DNA of 46,979 nucleotides, from assembly GCA_946478975.1 (NCBI GenBank), contig CAMLEO010000015.1, positions 1 to 46,979 on the forward strand, given 5' to 3'. A program made the position numbers and the translations under genes. The DNA comes from an uncultured Steroidobacter sp. Its GTDB lineage: Bacteria > Pseudomonadota > Gammaproteobacteria > Steroidobacterales > Steroidobacteraceae. Positions 1 through 7,583 of the stretch are shown piece after piece (positions within the stretch are counted from its first letter, which is position 1; each line of letters starts with the position of its first letter). The notes beneath the pieces are model-generated. The model was not told the DNA's origin and searched no databases. It was given only the letters and a program-made list of their open reading frames with translations.

Positions 1-1
1 C

Positions 2-1849
2 TACGACTTCGGCATGGGCGTGGCTGGCATCAAGGCGCACTCGCTCGATATGCGCCGCGGCTTCCCGGTGCAGAATTTCATTTATGACGACCACGACGGT
101 GTCTGCAATCCCACGACCCGCCAGGGCTGCAGGAACGACAACGGCATCATGGACCTCGATGATGTGAGCTCGTCCGTGGGTCGCACCGTCGTGCAGAGCC
201 AGGAACATTCCATCGATGAATTCCGGCTGGAGGGAGCGTTCAAGCTCACCGATACGATGGATGTGCGCGCTGGCTTCGATTACCGCACGTCCAGCATGTC
301 GCAGCGTCGCGTGATCACCGCACAGGTGCTCGGCGATTGGGGCGTGGTCAATCCGGGCGATCTGGCGATCCACGCGCCCGGCCTGGTGGAAACGTTCTGT
401 TTGAGCTGCATGTACGACGACTTCTATCCCGGCATGGCGCAGACGGCGTTTCGAGGCAATGCCGCTAAGTTGTACGCCGCCATGTCGCCGTACTACCTGG
501 GGCTCGGCCGGCAGATCGACACCTGGAACAACGATTCGAACGACGTCGATGAAGACATCCAGGCCGCATACGCCGAGTTCGGCTGGGACGGCGAGCTGGC
601 GGGACGCAAGGCCAACCTGACGATCGGCGCTCGCTATGAAACAACGGATGTCGAGTCGACGTCGCTGATCGCGATTCCAAGTGCCATCGCCTGGACCGGC
701 GACAACGACTTCGCGGTGCGTTTCGCCAATCCGGACCGGCAGCCCTACAGCCAGAAGGCGGACTACAATCATTTCCTGCCGAGCCTCGATTTCTCGGTCG
801 AAGTGGTCAAGGACGTCGTGGTGCGCGCCTCGGCGAGCAAGACGATCGCGCGTGCCGACTATGGAGATCTGTTCGTGCAGACCACTGTCGGAGCGTTCAA
901 CGGTTCTCCGACGACGCTCGGCGGCAGAGCGTCCGGGCAGACCGGCGATCCTTCGCTGGTGCCGCTCGAATCGACCAACCTCGACCTCTCGGTCGAGTGG
1001 TACTACGGCGATGACAGCTATGTGTCTGCCGGCTACTTCCACAAGAGGGTGGATAACTTCATAGGTAACGCCGTCGTCGAGCGTGAGCTGTTCGGGCTGC
1101 GTGATGTGACATCCGGCGCTCCGGGGACGCGTTCGGGACAGGCTCTCGATCTGCTCGGGCAGATTCCGGGCGCGGTTCGCAACAACGTGAACCTGTTCGT
1201 GCTGACTGCGATGGTCGATCACCCGGCCGAGTTCCCCAACCCGGTGCAGGCGTTTCTGGCCCATTCCACCAACGGCGTGCTGGACCAGACGTTCGCCGAT
1301 CAGATCTTCTTCAATTATGACGTCGAGCCGAACGACACCGATCCGGTCCTGACGTTCGATGTGAATCAACCAGTCAACCAGGAGAAGGCCACGATCAAAG
1401 GCTTCGAGCTGGCATTCCAACATTTCTTCGGCCGGTCCGGTTTCGGCATCGCAGGCAACTACACGAACGTCGATGGCGACGTCGGGTTCAACATCGCCGG
1501 GGCTCCGACCGTGAATCAGTTCGCGCTGCTGGGACTGAGCGACACCGCGAACGCCACGTTGATCTACGAGAACTTTGGTTTCTCGACGCGCCTGGCGTAC
1601 AACTGGCGCGGCGAGTTCCTGAGCCAGACGAATGTCGACGGCAACCGCAATCCCAGGTTCGTCGATGAGTTCAAGACCTGGGACTTGAATGTGAGCTACG
1701 ACGTGAACGACAGCCTGCAGCTCAGCCTGGAAGGGATCAATCTCACCGGCGAGAACTTCCGGTCGCGCTCGCGCCTGCCGCTGGCTTACTGGCTGGTGCA
1801 GGACCTGCAGCCGCGTTATCTGCTGGGCGCGCGCTACAAGTTCCACTGA
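2..1849 (+). CDS. TonB-dependent receptor, 3' part (runs off the left edge)
   Basis: This is the C-terminal part, about 615 residues, of an outer-membrane TonB-dependent receptor. The frame is open to the first bases of the window, so the signal peptide, TonB box and plug are missing here and the ATG at 14 is not the true start. What is visible is beta-barrel: alternating aromatic/polar strands, long acidic loops and a final strand ending in Tyr-Lys-Phe-His. The large loops and the cupin/halogenase/SapC genes downstream match the Xanthomonas/Caulobacter receptor class usually found in this neighbourhood. The ligand is unknown. The gap to the next gene is 47 bases, so co-transcription is likely. 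Receptor identity is firm; ligand and subclass are inference. Confidence 0.9.
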   Translation, partial: YDFGMGVAGIKAHSLDMRRGFPVQNFIYDDHDGVCNPTTRQGCRNDNGIMDLDDVSSSVGRTVVQSQEHSIDEFRLEGAFKLTDTMDVRAGFDYRTSSMSQRRVITAQVLGDWGVVNPGDLAIHAPGLVETFCLSCMYDDFYPGMAQTAFRGNAAKLYAAMSPYYLGLGRQIDTWNNDSNDVDEDIQAAYAEFGWDGELAGRKANLTIGARYETTDVESTSLIAIPSAIAWTGDNDFAVRFANPDRQPYSQKADYNHFLPSLDFSVEVVKDVVVRASASKTIARADYGDLFVQTTVGAFNGSPTTLGGRASGQTGDPSLVPLESTNLDLSVEWYYGDDSYVSAGYFHKRVDNFIGNAVVERELFGLRDVTSGAPGTRSGQALDLLGQIPGAVRNNVNLFVLTAMVDHPAEFPNPVQAFLAHSTNGVLDQTFADQIFFNYDVEPNDTDPVLTFDVNQPVNQEKATIKGFELAFQHFFGRSGFGIAGNYTNVDGDVGFNIAGAPTVNQFALLGLSDTANATLIYENFGFSTRLAYNWRGEFLSQTNVDGNRNPRFVDEFKTWDLNVSYDVNDSLQLSLEGINLTGENFRSRSRLPLAYWLVQDLQPRYLLGARYKFH

Positions 1850-1896
1850 GCCGGCCGAACGAGTTCCGTTCCCTGTTCCGTTGTAACATCGGAATC

Positions 1897-2925
1897 GTGA
1901 ACCCGACTCGAACAACACGACAGCTCACGGGGATCGCGCCCGACGCGATCCCGTACGGCGAGCTGATCGAGGCACGCGAACCGGCAATCCTCAAAGGTGT
2001 CGCGCGCGGCTGGCCGCTGGTGCGACGTGGTCTCGAATCCGCAGCGAGCGCAGCTGGCTACCTGAAGGAGTTTGCGGGCCCTCGTCCGGTGGTGGTGTAC
2101 AAGGGGGAAGCCGTACACCGCGGGCGCTTTTTTTATGAGGACGATTTCTCCGGCTTCAATTTCACGGCGCAGCGGGCTCCGATCGGCGACACCCTGGACG
2201 CCATCCTGGCCTCGCGCGGCGATCCAAATTCGCCTTCGTTCTATATCGGTTCAACCGATGTCGATTTATATCTGCCGAAGTTGCGTGCAGAGAACGATCT
2301 TGCGCTCAACCATCCGCTGTTCGCGCACGGCGCGCCGCTCGTGAGCATCTGGATCGGCAACCGTACCGTGGCTAGCGCCCATTTCGATGAGTGGCACAAT
2401 CTCGCCTGTTGTATGGTCGGGCGGCGCCGTTTCACGCTGTTTCCACCCGAGCAGATCCACAACCTCTATCCGGGGCCACTCGAGCCGACGCCCGGCGGCC
2501 AGGTCGTGAGCATCGTGGATTTCGCCGCGCCCGATTTCGAGAGATTTCCTCGATTTCGAGCCGCGCTCGATGCGGCCCAGGTCGCCGAGTTGGAGTCCGG
2601 AGATGTGCTTTTCTATCCGGCGCTGTGGTGGCACCACGTGGAAGCGCTGGACCCCTTCAATGTGATGATCAACTACTGGTGGAGCACGGCACCCGTGTTC
2701 CTGGATTCGCCACACAATGCACTGATGCACGCGTTACTGAGCCTGCGTGATCGGCCGCTGGAGGACAAGCGTGCGTGGCGCGAGCTGTTCGATTATTACG
2801 TGTTCGGTCCCGCCGACATTCCACGTTCGCATCTGCCGGAGGCGGCGCGTGGCAATCTGGATCCGCTGGACGATATGAAAGCCCGCCGCCTGCGTTCTTT
2901 CCTATTGAATCGTCTCAATCGTTGA
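1897..2925 (+). CDS. Cupin_8 / JmjC-like family protein
   Basis: A 342-residue protein of the cupin_8 (JmjC-like, probable Fe(II)/2-oxoglutarate oxygenase) family. An HxD iron-binding motif (His-Phe-Asp in the SAHFDEWHN stretch, about residue 162) is followed by a conserved arginine/phenylalanine strand. The distal metal-ligand histidine lies in the WWHHV stretch at about residue 247. The spacing fits a complete double-stranded beta-helix. The start is a GTG with no clear Shine-Dalgarno, so coupling to the receptor upstream is possible. The stop overlaps the region leading into the halogenase gene. Cupin_8 proteins recur beside flavin halogenases and TonB receptors; their substrate there is not established. 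Family is sure, reaction is inferred. Confidence 0.88.
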   Translation: MNPTRTTRQLTGIAPDAIPYGELIEAREPAILKGVARGWPLVRRGLESAASAAGYLKEFAGPRPVVVYKGEAVHRGRFFYEDDFSGFNFTAQRAPIGDTLDAILASRGDPNSPSFYIGSTDVDLYLPKLRAENDLALNHPLFAHGAPLVSIWIGNRTVASAHFDEWHNLACCMVGRRRFTLFPPEQIHNLYPGPLEPTPGGQVVSIVDFAAPDFERFPRFRAALDAAQVAELESGDVLFYPALWWHHVEALDPFNVMINYWWSTAPVFLDSPHNALMHALLSLRDRPLEDKRAWRELFDYYVFGPADIPRSHLPEAARGNLDPLDDMKARRLRSFLLNRLNR

Positions 2926-2948
2926 ACCTTCCGACAGCGAGGCAACGC

Positions 2949-4439
2949 TTGGAAGCACCGGTCGTAAAGAAAGTCGTGATCACCGGCGGCGGCACTGCAG
3001 GCTGGGTGACGGCGGCCTCACTCGCGCAGCATTTCGGCGACTTGCTCGACATCGTGCTGGTCGAATCCGAAGAGATCGGCACGGTTGGGGTCGGCGAAGC
3101 GACGTTCCCATCCATCCTTGCATTCCATCGTTTGCTCGACCTGGACGAGCGCGAGTTCATGCGGGCATCCAAGGCGACCTTCAAACTGGGAATCTCGTTT
3201 GAAAACTGGGGCGCGCTCGGCGATCGTTACATGCATTCGTTTGGCACCATCGGCCGCTCGACATGGATGGGAGACTTTCAGCACTACTGGCTGGCAGCGA
3301 AGGAGGCGGGCTTCGGCGGCGAGTTCGGCGACTACTGTTTCGAGCGCAAGGCCGCGGAACAGGGAAAGTTCGCGCTTTCGGACAAGGTGCAAGTCAACTA
3401 TGCCTATCACTTCGATGCCGGGCTGTACGCGGCGTTCTTGAGACGCAAGAGTGAGGCCAGGGGAGTCAAAAGAATCGAAGGCAAGATCGCGCGCGTCACG
3501 CAGCATCCCGAAACCGGATTCGTCGAGTCGCTGGTGCTCGAATCCGGTGAAGTCGTGACCGGCGACTTGTTCGTCGATTGCACGGGGTTTCGCGCGCTGC
3601 TCATCGAACAGACACTCAATGCAGGCTACGAGGATTGGAGCCACTGGCTGCGCACAGACAGCGCGCTCGCGGTTCAAACTCCCTCGGGGGCGAACCTGCC
3701 GCCATATACGCGCGCCATCGCACGCCAGGCCGGATGGCAGTGGTGCATTCCGCTGCAGCATCGCGTCGGCAATGGCATCGTGTTCTGCAGTCAGTATCAA
3801 TCGCAGGACGAAGCGTGCCAGACGCTGCTTGCGAATCTCGAAGGCGATGCTTTGTTCGAGCCGAGGCTGATTCGATTCAAGGCCGGACGCCGCCTGAAAG
3901 CCTGGGACAAGAACGTCGTCTCCATCGGTCTCGCGAGCGGCTTCGTCGAGCCGCTCGAATCCACCAGCATCCATCTGATCCAGATCGGCGTCACGCGACT
4001 CATGCAGCTGTTTCCATTCAGCGGCATTTCGAACGCAATCGCGAACCGCTACAACGATCAGTCGCGAGTCGAGTACGAGCGGATCCGCGATTTCATCATC
4101 CTGCATTACAAGCTCACGCAGCGGGATGATACGAAGTTCTGGCGCGACTGCCGGTCGATGGACATCCCTGACTCTCTGGCACAGCGCATCGAGTTGTTTC
4201 GCGAGTGTGCGCACGCGTACCAGGCGACGGACGAGATGTTCCGTGTCGAATCCTGGATGCAGGTGATGCTGGGGCAGGGGCTGCGCCCCCGTGGATATCA
4301 TCACATGGGACGCATGCTCGGCCCCGAGCGGTTGCGCCACGCGTTGGAAACATTGAAGAGCAGCATCGCCGGCGCAGTCGCCCGAATGCCGACCCATCGG
4401 GAGTTTCTCAACTTCTACTGTGGCGAAAGCCCGCAGTAA
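2949..4439 (+). CDS. Flavin-dependent tryptophan/indole halogenase family protein
   Basis: FADH2-dependent halogenase, 496 residues from a TTG start chosen because GAGG at 2939-2942 sits 6 bases upstream. A TTG at 2922 that overlaps the cupin stop is the alternative. Visible motifs: FAD-binding GGGTAGW (13-19); the catalytic lysine at residue 79 in the FKLG stretch, equivalent to PrnA Lys79; the halogenase signature WxWxIP at 263-268 (WQWCIP); and the EPLEST stretch at 334-339 containing the second active-site glutamate (Glu337). All key residues are present, so the enzyme should be active. Relatives sitting next to TonB receptors, such as BrvH, prefer free indole or unknown substrates over tryptophan, so the symbol prnA is not used. 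No flavin reductase gene is in the window. Confidence 0.92.
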   Translation: MEAPVVKKVVITGGGTAGWVTAASLAQHFGDLLDIVLVESEEIGTVGVGEATFPSILAFHRLLDLDEREFMRASKATFKLGISFENWGALGDRYMHSFGTIGRSTWMGDFQHYWLAAKEAGFGGEFGDYCFERKAAEQGKFALSDKVQVNYAYHFDAGLYAAFLRRKSEARGVKRIEGKIARVTQHPETGFVESLVLESGEVVTGDLFVDCTGFRALLIEQTLNAGYEDWSHWLRTDSALAVQTPSGANLPPYTRAIARQAGWQWCIPLQHRVGNGIVFCSQYQSQDEACQTLLANLEGDALFEPRLIRFKAGRRLKAWDKNVVSIGLASGFVEPLESTSIHLIQIGVTRLMQLFPFSGISNAIANRYNDQSRVEYERIRDFIILHYKLTQRDDTKFWRDCRSMDIPDSLAQRIELFRECAHAYQATDEMFRVESWMQVMLGQGLRPRGYHHMGRMLGPERLRHALETLKSSIAGAVARMPTHREFLNFYCGESPQ

Positions 4440-4461
4440 CGGCACAGATATCGAGGCCGGC

Positions 4462-5187
4462 ATGGCGAGAAGCGAACTGCTGAATAACGTCGCTCATCAG
4501 AATCTGCGTGTGATCACGCGCGCTGGCGCACAGTTCGGCGACAACATCGGCGCAGTGCTGACGGTGCCAACCGAGTATGGCGACATCCAGCGCGAGTACC
4601 CGATCTTTTTCCGCAAGGATGCGCAGGGCCAGCTGCTGTCTGTAGCGCTGCTGGGCTTCGACAGCAACGAGAATCTTTTTCTCGAAGGCGATCGCTGGGA
4701 TGCCGCTCATGTGCCCAGCGTCGTTGCGCGTGGACCGTTCTTGATTGGCTTTCAGGAGCGCGAAGAGCGGGGCAGGGTCGTGCGCGAGCCAGTAATTCAC
4801 ATCGACCTGGACCATCCGCGCGTGAGCCAGACTGAAGGCGAGCCCATATTTCTGCCCCTCGGCGGCAACAGCCCCTACCTCAATCGAATCACCGCCACGC
4901 TGCGAAAACTTGCCCTCGGCATCGATGCGAGCAAAGCGATGGTTGAGGCATTCACCGCCCTCGACCTGATCGAACCGCTCAACATCGAGATCGAGATCGA
5001 TGGCCAGCAGTACCAGCTGGCCGGGTTTCATACGATCAATCAGGAAAAGCTTGCCAACCTGGATGCGCCCGCCGTGCATTCCCTGCACCGGGCGGGCTTT
5101 CTGCAGGCGGCATTCCTGATCGTGAATTCAGAGCAGAACTTGCAGCGGCTGGTCGAACGCAAGCGTCGCCGCGAGGCGGGGCGGTGA
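4462..5187 (+). CDS. SapC family protein
   Basis: A SapC-family protein of 241 residues. The ATG at 4462 is preferred: GAGG at 4453-4456 lies 5 bases upstream and the N-terminus (LLNNVAHQNLRV) matches the usual start of the family. A GTG at 4420 would overlap the halogenase and add 14 residues. No signal peptide or membrane helix is seen. SapC was named in Campylobacter S-layer export, but in proteobacteria it recurs next to TonB receptors, cupin_8 proteins and halogenases, with no proven function. It is the last gene of the four-gene cluster, and the C-terminus is rich in Arg/Lys. Family is confident; role is unknown. Confidence 0.85.
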   Translation: MARSELLNNVAHQNLRVITRAGAQFGDNIGAVLTVPTEYGDIQREYPIFFRKDAQGQLLSVALLGFDSNENLFLEGDRWDAAHVPSVVARGPFLIGFQEREERGRVVREPVIHIDLDHPRVSQTEGEPIFLPLGGNSPYLNRITATLRKLALGIDASKAMVEAFTALDLIEPLNIEIEIDGQQYQLAGFHTINQEKLANLDAPAVHSLHRAGFLQAAFLIVNSEQNLQRLVERKRRREAGR

Positions 5188-5289
5188 CAATGAGCTGGCC
5201 GATCGTCTCAATCCGGCTGCGGGTCCGGGGCGGGCGATATTGCTACCGGCTGAAGAAACATTCCCGCGCAAAGGGCTGCACTCGATTCA

Positions 5290-5739
5290 TCACTCGATGC
5301 CGTAAAGCGCAAGCAGGCGACGCATGCGAGCGCACGCGACATCCGGATCGCGCAACAGTCCGGCCTGATCGGCAAGTCGGAACACGTCCGCGAAGTAGGG
5401 CAGCGAGCGCATCGATTGCTGGCCATTCACCATGATGAAATGATCCCGGAAGCCATTCAGATAGGCCAGGAAAACCACACCGGTCTTGTAGTACTGGGTC
5501 GGTGCTCGAAAAATGTGCCGGGACAGAGGCACGGTAGGCGTGAGAATGTCGAAGAAGGCCTGGCGGTTGCCGTGCGCGAGTGCATCGAGCGCCGCTGCCG
5601 CGGCGGGTGCGATCGGGTCGAAGATTCCCAGCAATGCGTGTGAGTAGCGGTGCTCATCGCCGGCAATCAGCTCGGGATAGTTGAAGTCGTCGCCCGTGTA
5701 CATCTTCACGGACGCCGGCAGGCGCCGGCGCACGCCCAA
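5290..5739 (-). pseudogene. Dihydrodipicolinate synthase family (DapA/DUF993-like) gene, C-terminal remnant
   Basis: The frame encodes the last ~135 residues of a DapA/DUF993-type aldolase-fold protein, recognisable from the KMYTGDDFNYPELIAGDE stretch, the SRHIFRAPTQYYKTGV stretch and the C-terminal LLRDPDVACARMR helix. Intact members are close to three times this length, so the Schiff-base half of the barrel is absent. Homology starts near 5703 on this strand. Immediately upstream, the same DNA is the end of a short-chain dehydrogenase in another frame. This is best read as a deletion that fused the two genes. The formal ATG at 5739 lies inside the junction hairpin and is probably not a real start. 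Confidence is high that it is a fragment, moderate for the exact family name. Confidence 0.75.
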
Positions 5740-6394
5740 TGCGTGGTATCAGCGTAAGTCTTTCGTGTTCGATACGTTGTCGATACGCGTCCGCCGCGGG
5801 TCGCGTCATGTCGGTTTCGATCACGCCCGGTTGCACATCGAACACGCTGATCCCGGCTCCAGCGAGGCGTACAGCAAATAGCCGGCTCGTCATCGCTGCC
5901 GCCGCTTTGGAAACACAATACTCACCTCTCAGGATGGATGCGGCCACCGCATTCGAAGATGTGACATTGACGACGGTGTAGTGCAGGTGGCTCGGCCGCT
6001 CGCGGGCGACCAGCCGGCGCGCAAAGGCCTGGGTCAGAAAGAATGCTGCGCGTGTATTGATGCTCTGGCACCGGTCGTAGCTCTCGACGGAGACGCTCAG
6101 CAAATCATCGCGCGCGAGCGGCGCTACCCCCGCGTTGTTGACCAGAGTGGTCAATGGGCCACATGCAGTCTCGGCCGCATCGAGCAGTGATTCGTGCTGC
6201 GACAGGTCTGCGATATCACAGGCGATGGACGTTACACGTACGCCTCGTGCCGCAGTCTGCAGTGCCGCGTTTGCGAGTTCCGAGGTGTCGGCCTCGGCAT
6301 TCAAGGCGATATTGAAGCCTCGCTCGGCCAGGCACAGAGCGATCGCAAGGCCGATACCGCGACTGGAACCAGTGATGAGGGCAGCCTGGTGCAT
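5654..6394 (-). pseudogene. Short-chain dehydrogenase/reductase (3-oxoacyl-ACP reductase type), C-terminus lost
   Basis: An NAD(P)-dependent SDR whose core is intact: cofactor loop TGSSRGIG at 8-15, NNAG at 86-89, catalytic serine in the NVTSS stretch (~146), and Tyr159 and Lys163 of YxxxK. Homology stops at Gly220 in the IPRIG stretch, where members normally continue with the cofactor-contacting C-terminal helix and a G-G end. Instead the frame runs about 26 residues out of frame through the DapA-like remnant. The likely cause is a deletion removing the SDR end and the start of the next gene, with the breakpoint around 5705-5735. The Rossmann core could still fold, so residual activity cannot be excluded, but I call it a pseudogene. 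Confidence 0.7.
5713..5730. repeat. Inverted repeat at the SDR/DapA-like deletion junction
   Basis: CGCCGGC at 5713-5719 and GCCGGCG at 5724-5730 form a perfect 7-bp stem with a 4-base loop (AGGC). It sits exactly where homology passes from the dehydrogenase to the aldolase-family remnant. GC-rich hairpins can promote deletion during replication. The role in the deletion is inference. Confidence 0.5.
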
Positions 6395-6404
6395 CGGGCG
6401 ATAG

Positions 6405-6418
6405 TAACCGTATGGTTA
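6405..6418. promoter_or_regulatory. Operator-like palindrome TAACCGTATGGTTA
   Basis: A 14-bp near-perfect palindrome (one mismatched central pair) 11 bases upstream of the dehydrogenase start on the minus strand. It is the near copy of a perfect palindrome 41 bp away, about four helical turns centre to centre. The pair lies between divergent genes. This is typical of a TetR-like dimeric repressor, though the regulator is not identified; the TetR gene at 9276 has different candidate sites. Confidence 0.6.
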
Positions 6419-6445
6419 TTTGCCGCGCAAGGATTGCCTGGCTAG

Positions 6446-6459
6446 TAACCATATGGTTA
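6446..6459. promoter_or_regulatory. Operator-like perfect palindrome TAACCATATGGTTA
   Basis: A perfect 14-bp palindrome in the 102-bp divergent region between the dehydrogenase remnant and the enoyl-CoA hydratase. Together with the copy at 6405-6418 it would allow one regulator to control both directions. Confidence 0.65.
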
Positions 6460-6496
6460 TATGCCTCGGTAACTCATTGGCTGTCGAATACTCCTC

Positions 6497-7279
6497 ATGG
6501 GCACTGTTTCACTGCGCGTCGCCGCCGGGCTTGCAACGCTCACGCTCGAAAATGAAGCGAAGGCGAACGCATTGACGGGCGACATGCTCGCGCAGCTGCT
6601 CACTCACTGCGACACGATTGCCGCTGACCCAGCGATCCGGATGTGTGTCATTACAGGGAGCGGCACTCGCTTCTTCTGTGCCGGTGCGGATATCAACGAG
6701 TGGAGCTCGCTTAATGCCGAAGAGATGGGGTGCAGTTGGATCAGGCGTGGCGCGCGCGCTTTCGAGCGAGTGTCACGGCTCGACATCGTGACCGTAGCTG
6801 CGTTGAACGGGGCAGCGCTCGGCGGCGGTCTGGAGCTGGCACTCGCAACGGATTTTCGGATAGCCGCAGAAGGCGTGACCCTCGGGTTTCCGGAGACGGG
6901 CATCGGCGCGATCCCGGGATGGTTTGGTGCTCAACGCGTGTCACATCTGGCGGGAGTATCGCTGGCACGACGCATGGTGCTTCTCGGCACGACTCTGACT
7001 GCCCGGGAGGCCCAGGATGCAAGGCTCATCGATTTCGTTTGTCCGCCGGATCGCATCGAGGAAGAGATCGAGAAGTTGCGTGCGCGAGCTCTTGCGCGCT
7101 CACCTGCAGCGATTTCCGTCGCCAAACGTCTGATCGACGCGAGTTGCGGGCGCGATGTGGAACTCGCCTTGCACGAACTCGCGGCGACAGCTGCTCGTGC
7201 GTCGGCGGATGCGGAGGAGGGCATCGCCGCGTTTCAGCAGAAACGCAAACCCGACTACTTGAACAAAGATTCCGAGTAA
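6497..7279 (+). CDS. Enoyl-CoA hydratase/isomerase family protein
   Basis: A crotonase-fold protein of 260 residues, full length for the family. The oxyanion-hole regions are clear: FCAGADI around 60-66 and NGAALGGGLELA around 104-115. The first catalytic glutamate position is present (Glu133 in GFPETG). The position normally holding the second hydratase glutamate appears to be arginine (LARRMVLLG, residues 157-164), so a plain syn-hydratase reaction is doubtful and an isomerase or another crotonase reaction is possible. There is no obvious Shine-Dalgarno before the ATG. It is transcribed divergently from the dehydrogenase remnant and probably controlled by the twin palindromes. It is the only intact enzyme gene between two deleted ones. 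Confidence 0.85.
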   Translation: MGTVSLRVAAGLATLTLENEAKANALTGDMLAQLLTHCDTIAADPAIRMCVITGSGTRFFCAGADINEWSSLNAEEMGCSWIRRGARAFERVSRLDIVTVAALNGAALGGGLELALATDFRIAAEGVTLGFPETGIGAIPGWFGAQRVSHLAGVSLARRMVLLGTTLTAREAQDARLIDFVCPPDRIEEEIEKLRARALARSPAAISVAKRLIDASCGRDVELALHELAATAARASADAEEGIAAFQQKRKPDYLNKDSE

Positions 7280-7290
7280 CGCCGCGCTCG

Positions 7291-7582
7291 TCAGCACACG
7301 GTTCGGAAGCGTTCGAGGCAAACGTCCAGAACTCGATCGGGATCAGCCTGCCACCAATTGCGCGCCGAGAAGATTTCCACTTCGCATAGTCCGCTGAAAC
7401 CCGAGCCCTCTACAGCCGCTGAAGAACTCGCGCCGCCAAAAGGTAATTCCGCCGAGACCTCGGGCGGCGCAGGCATCGATCACTTGTGCCGTCGACCAGC
7501 CTCGTCCGCACCCGGCTTGAATGTGCCCCAAGGTTGCGGTGTTGAGCGCCAGTAGATGCGGCTTATCGGCGAGCACGCGCAT
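7291..7582 (-). pseudogene. Sugar phosphate isomerase/epimerase (TIM-barrel) gene with its middle deleted
   Basis: Two ends of one gene are visible in two frames. From 7582 downward the N-terminus reads LLALNTATLG and then IDACAARGLGGITFWR, the usual first strand and helix of this family. From about 7420 to 7291, in another frame, the C-terminus reads GLCEVEIFSARNWWQ and ends ERFRTVC. Intact members are near 270-290 residues; roughly two thirds is missing, and the junction lies near 7405-7430. The ATG at 7582 is one base after the stop of the CoA-transferase gene, so the two were an operon. It cannot make a functional barrel. The parent family is confident; the original substrate is unknown. 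Confidence 0.72.
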
Positions 7583-7583
7583 G

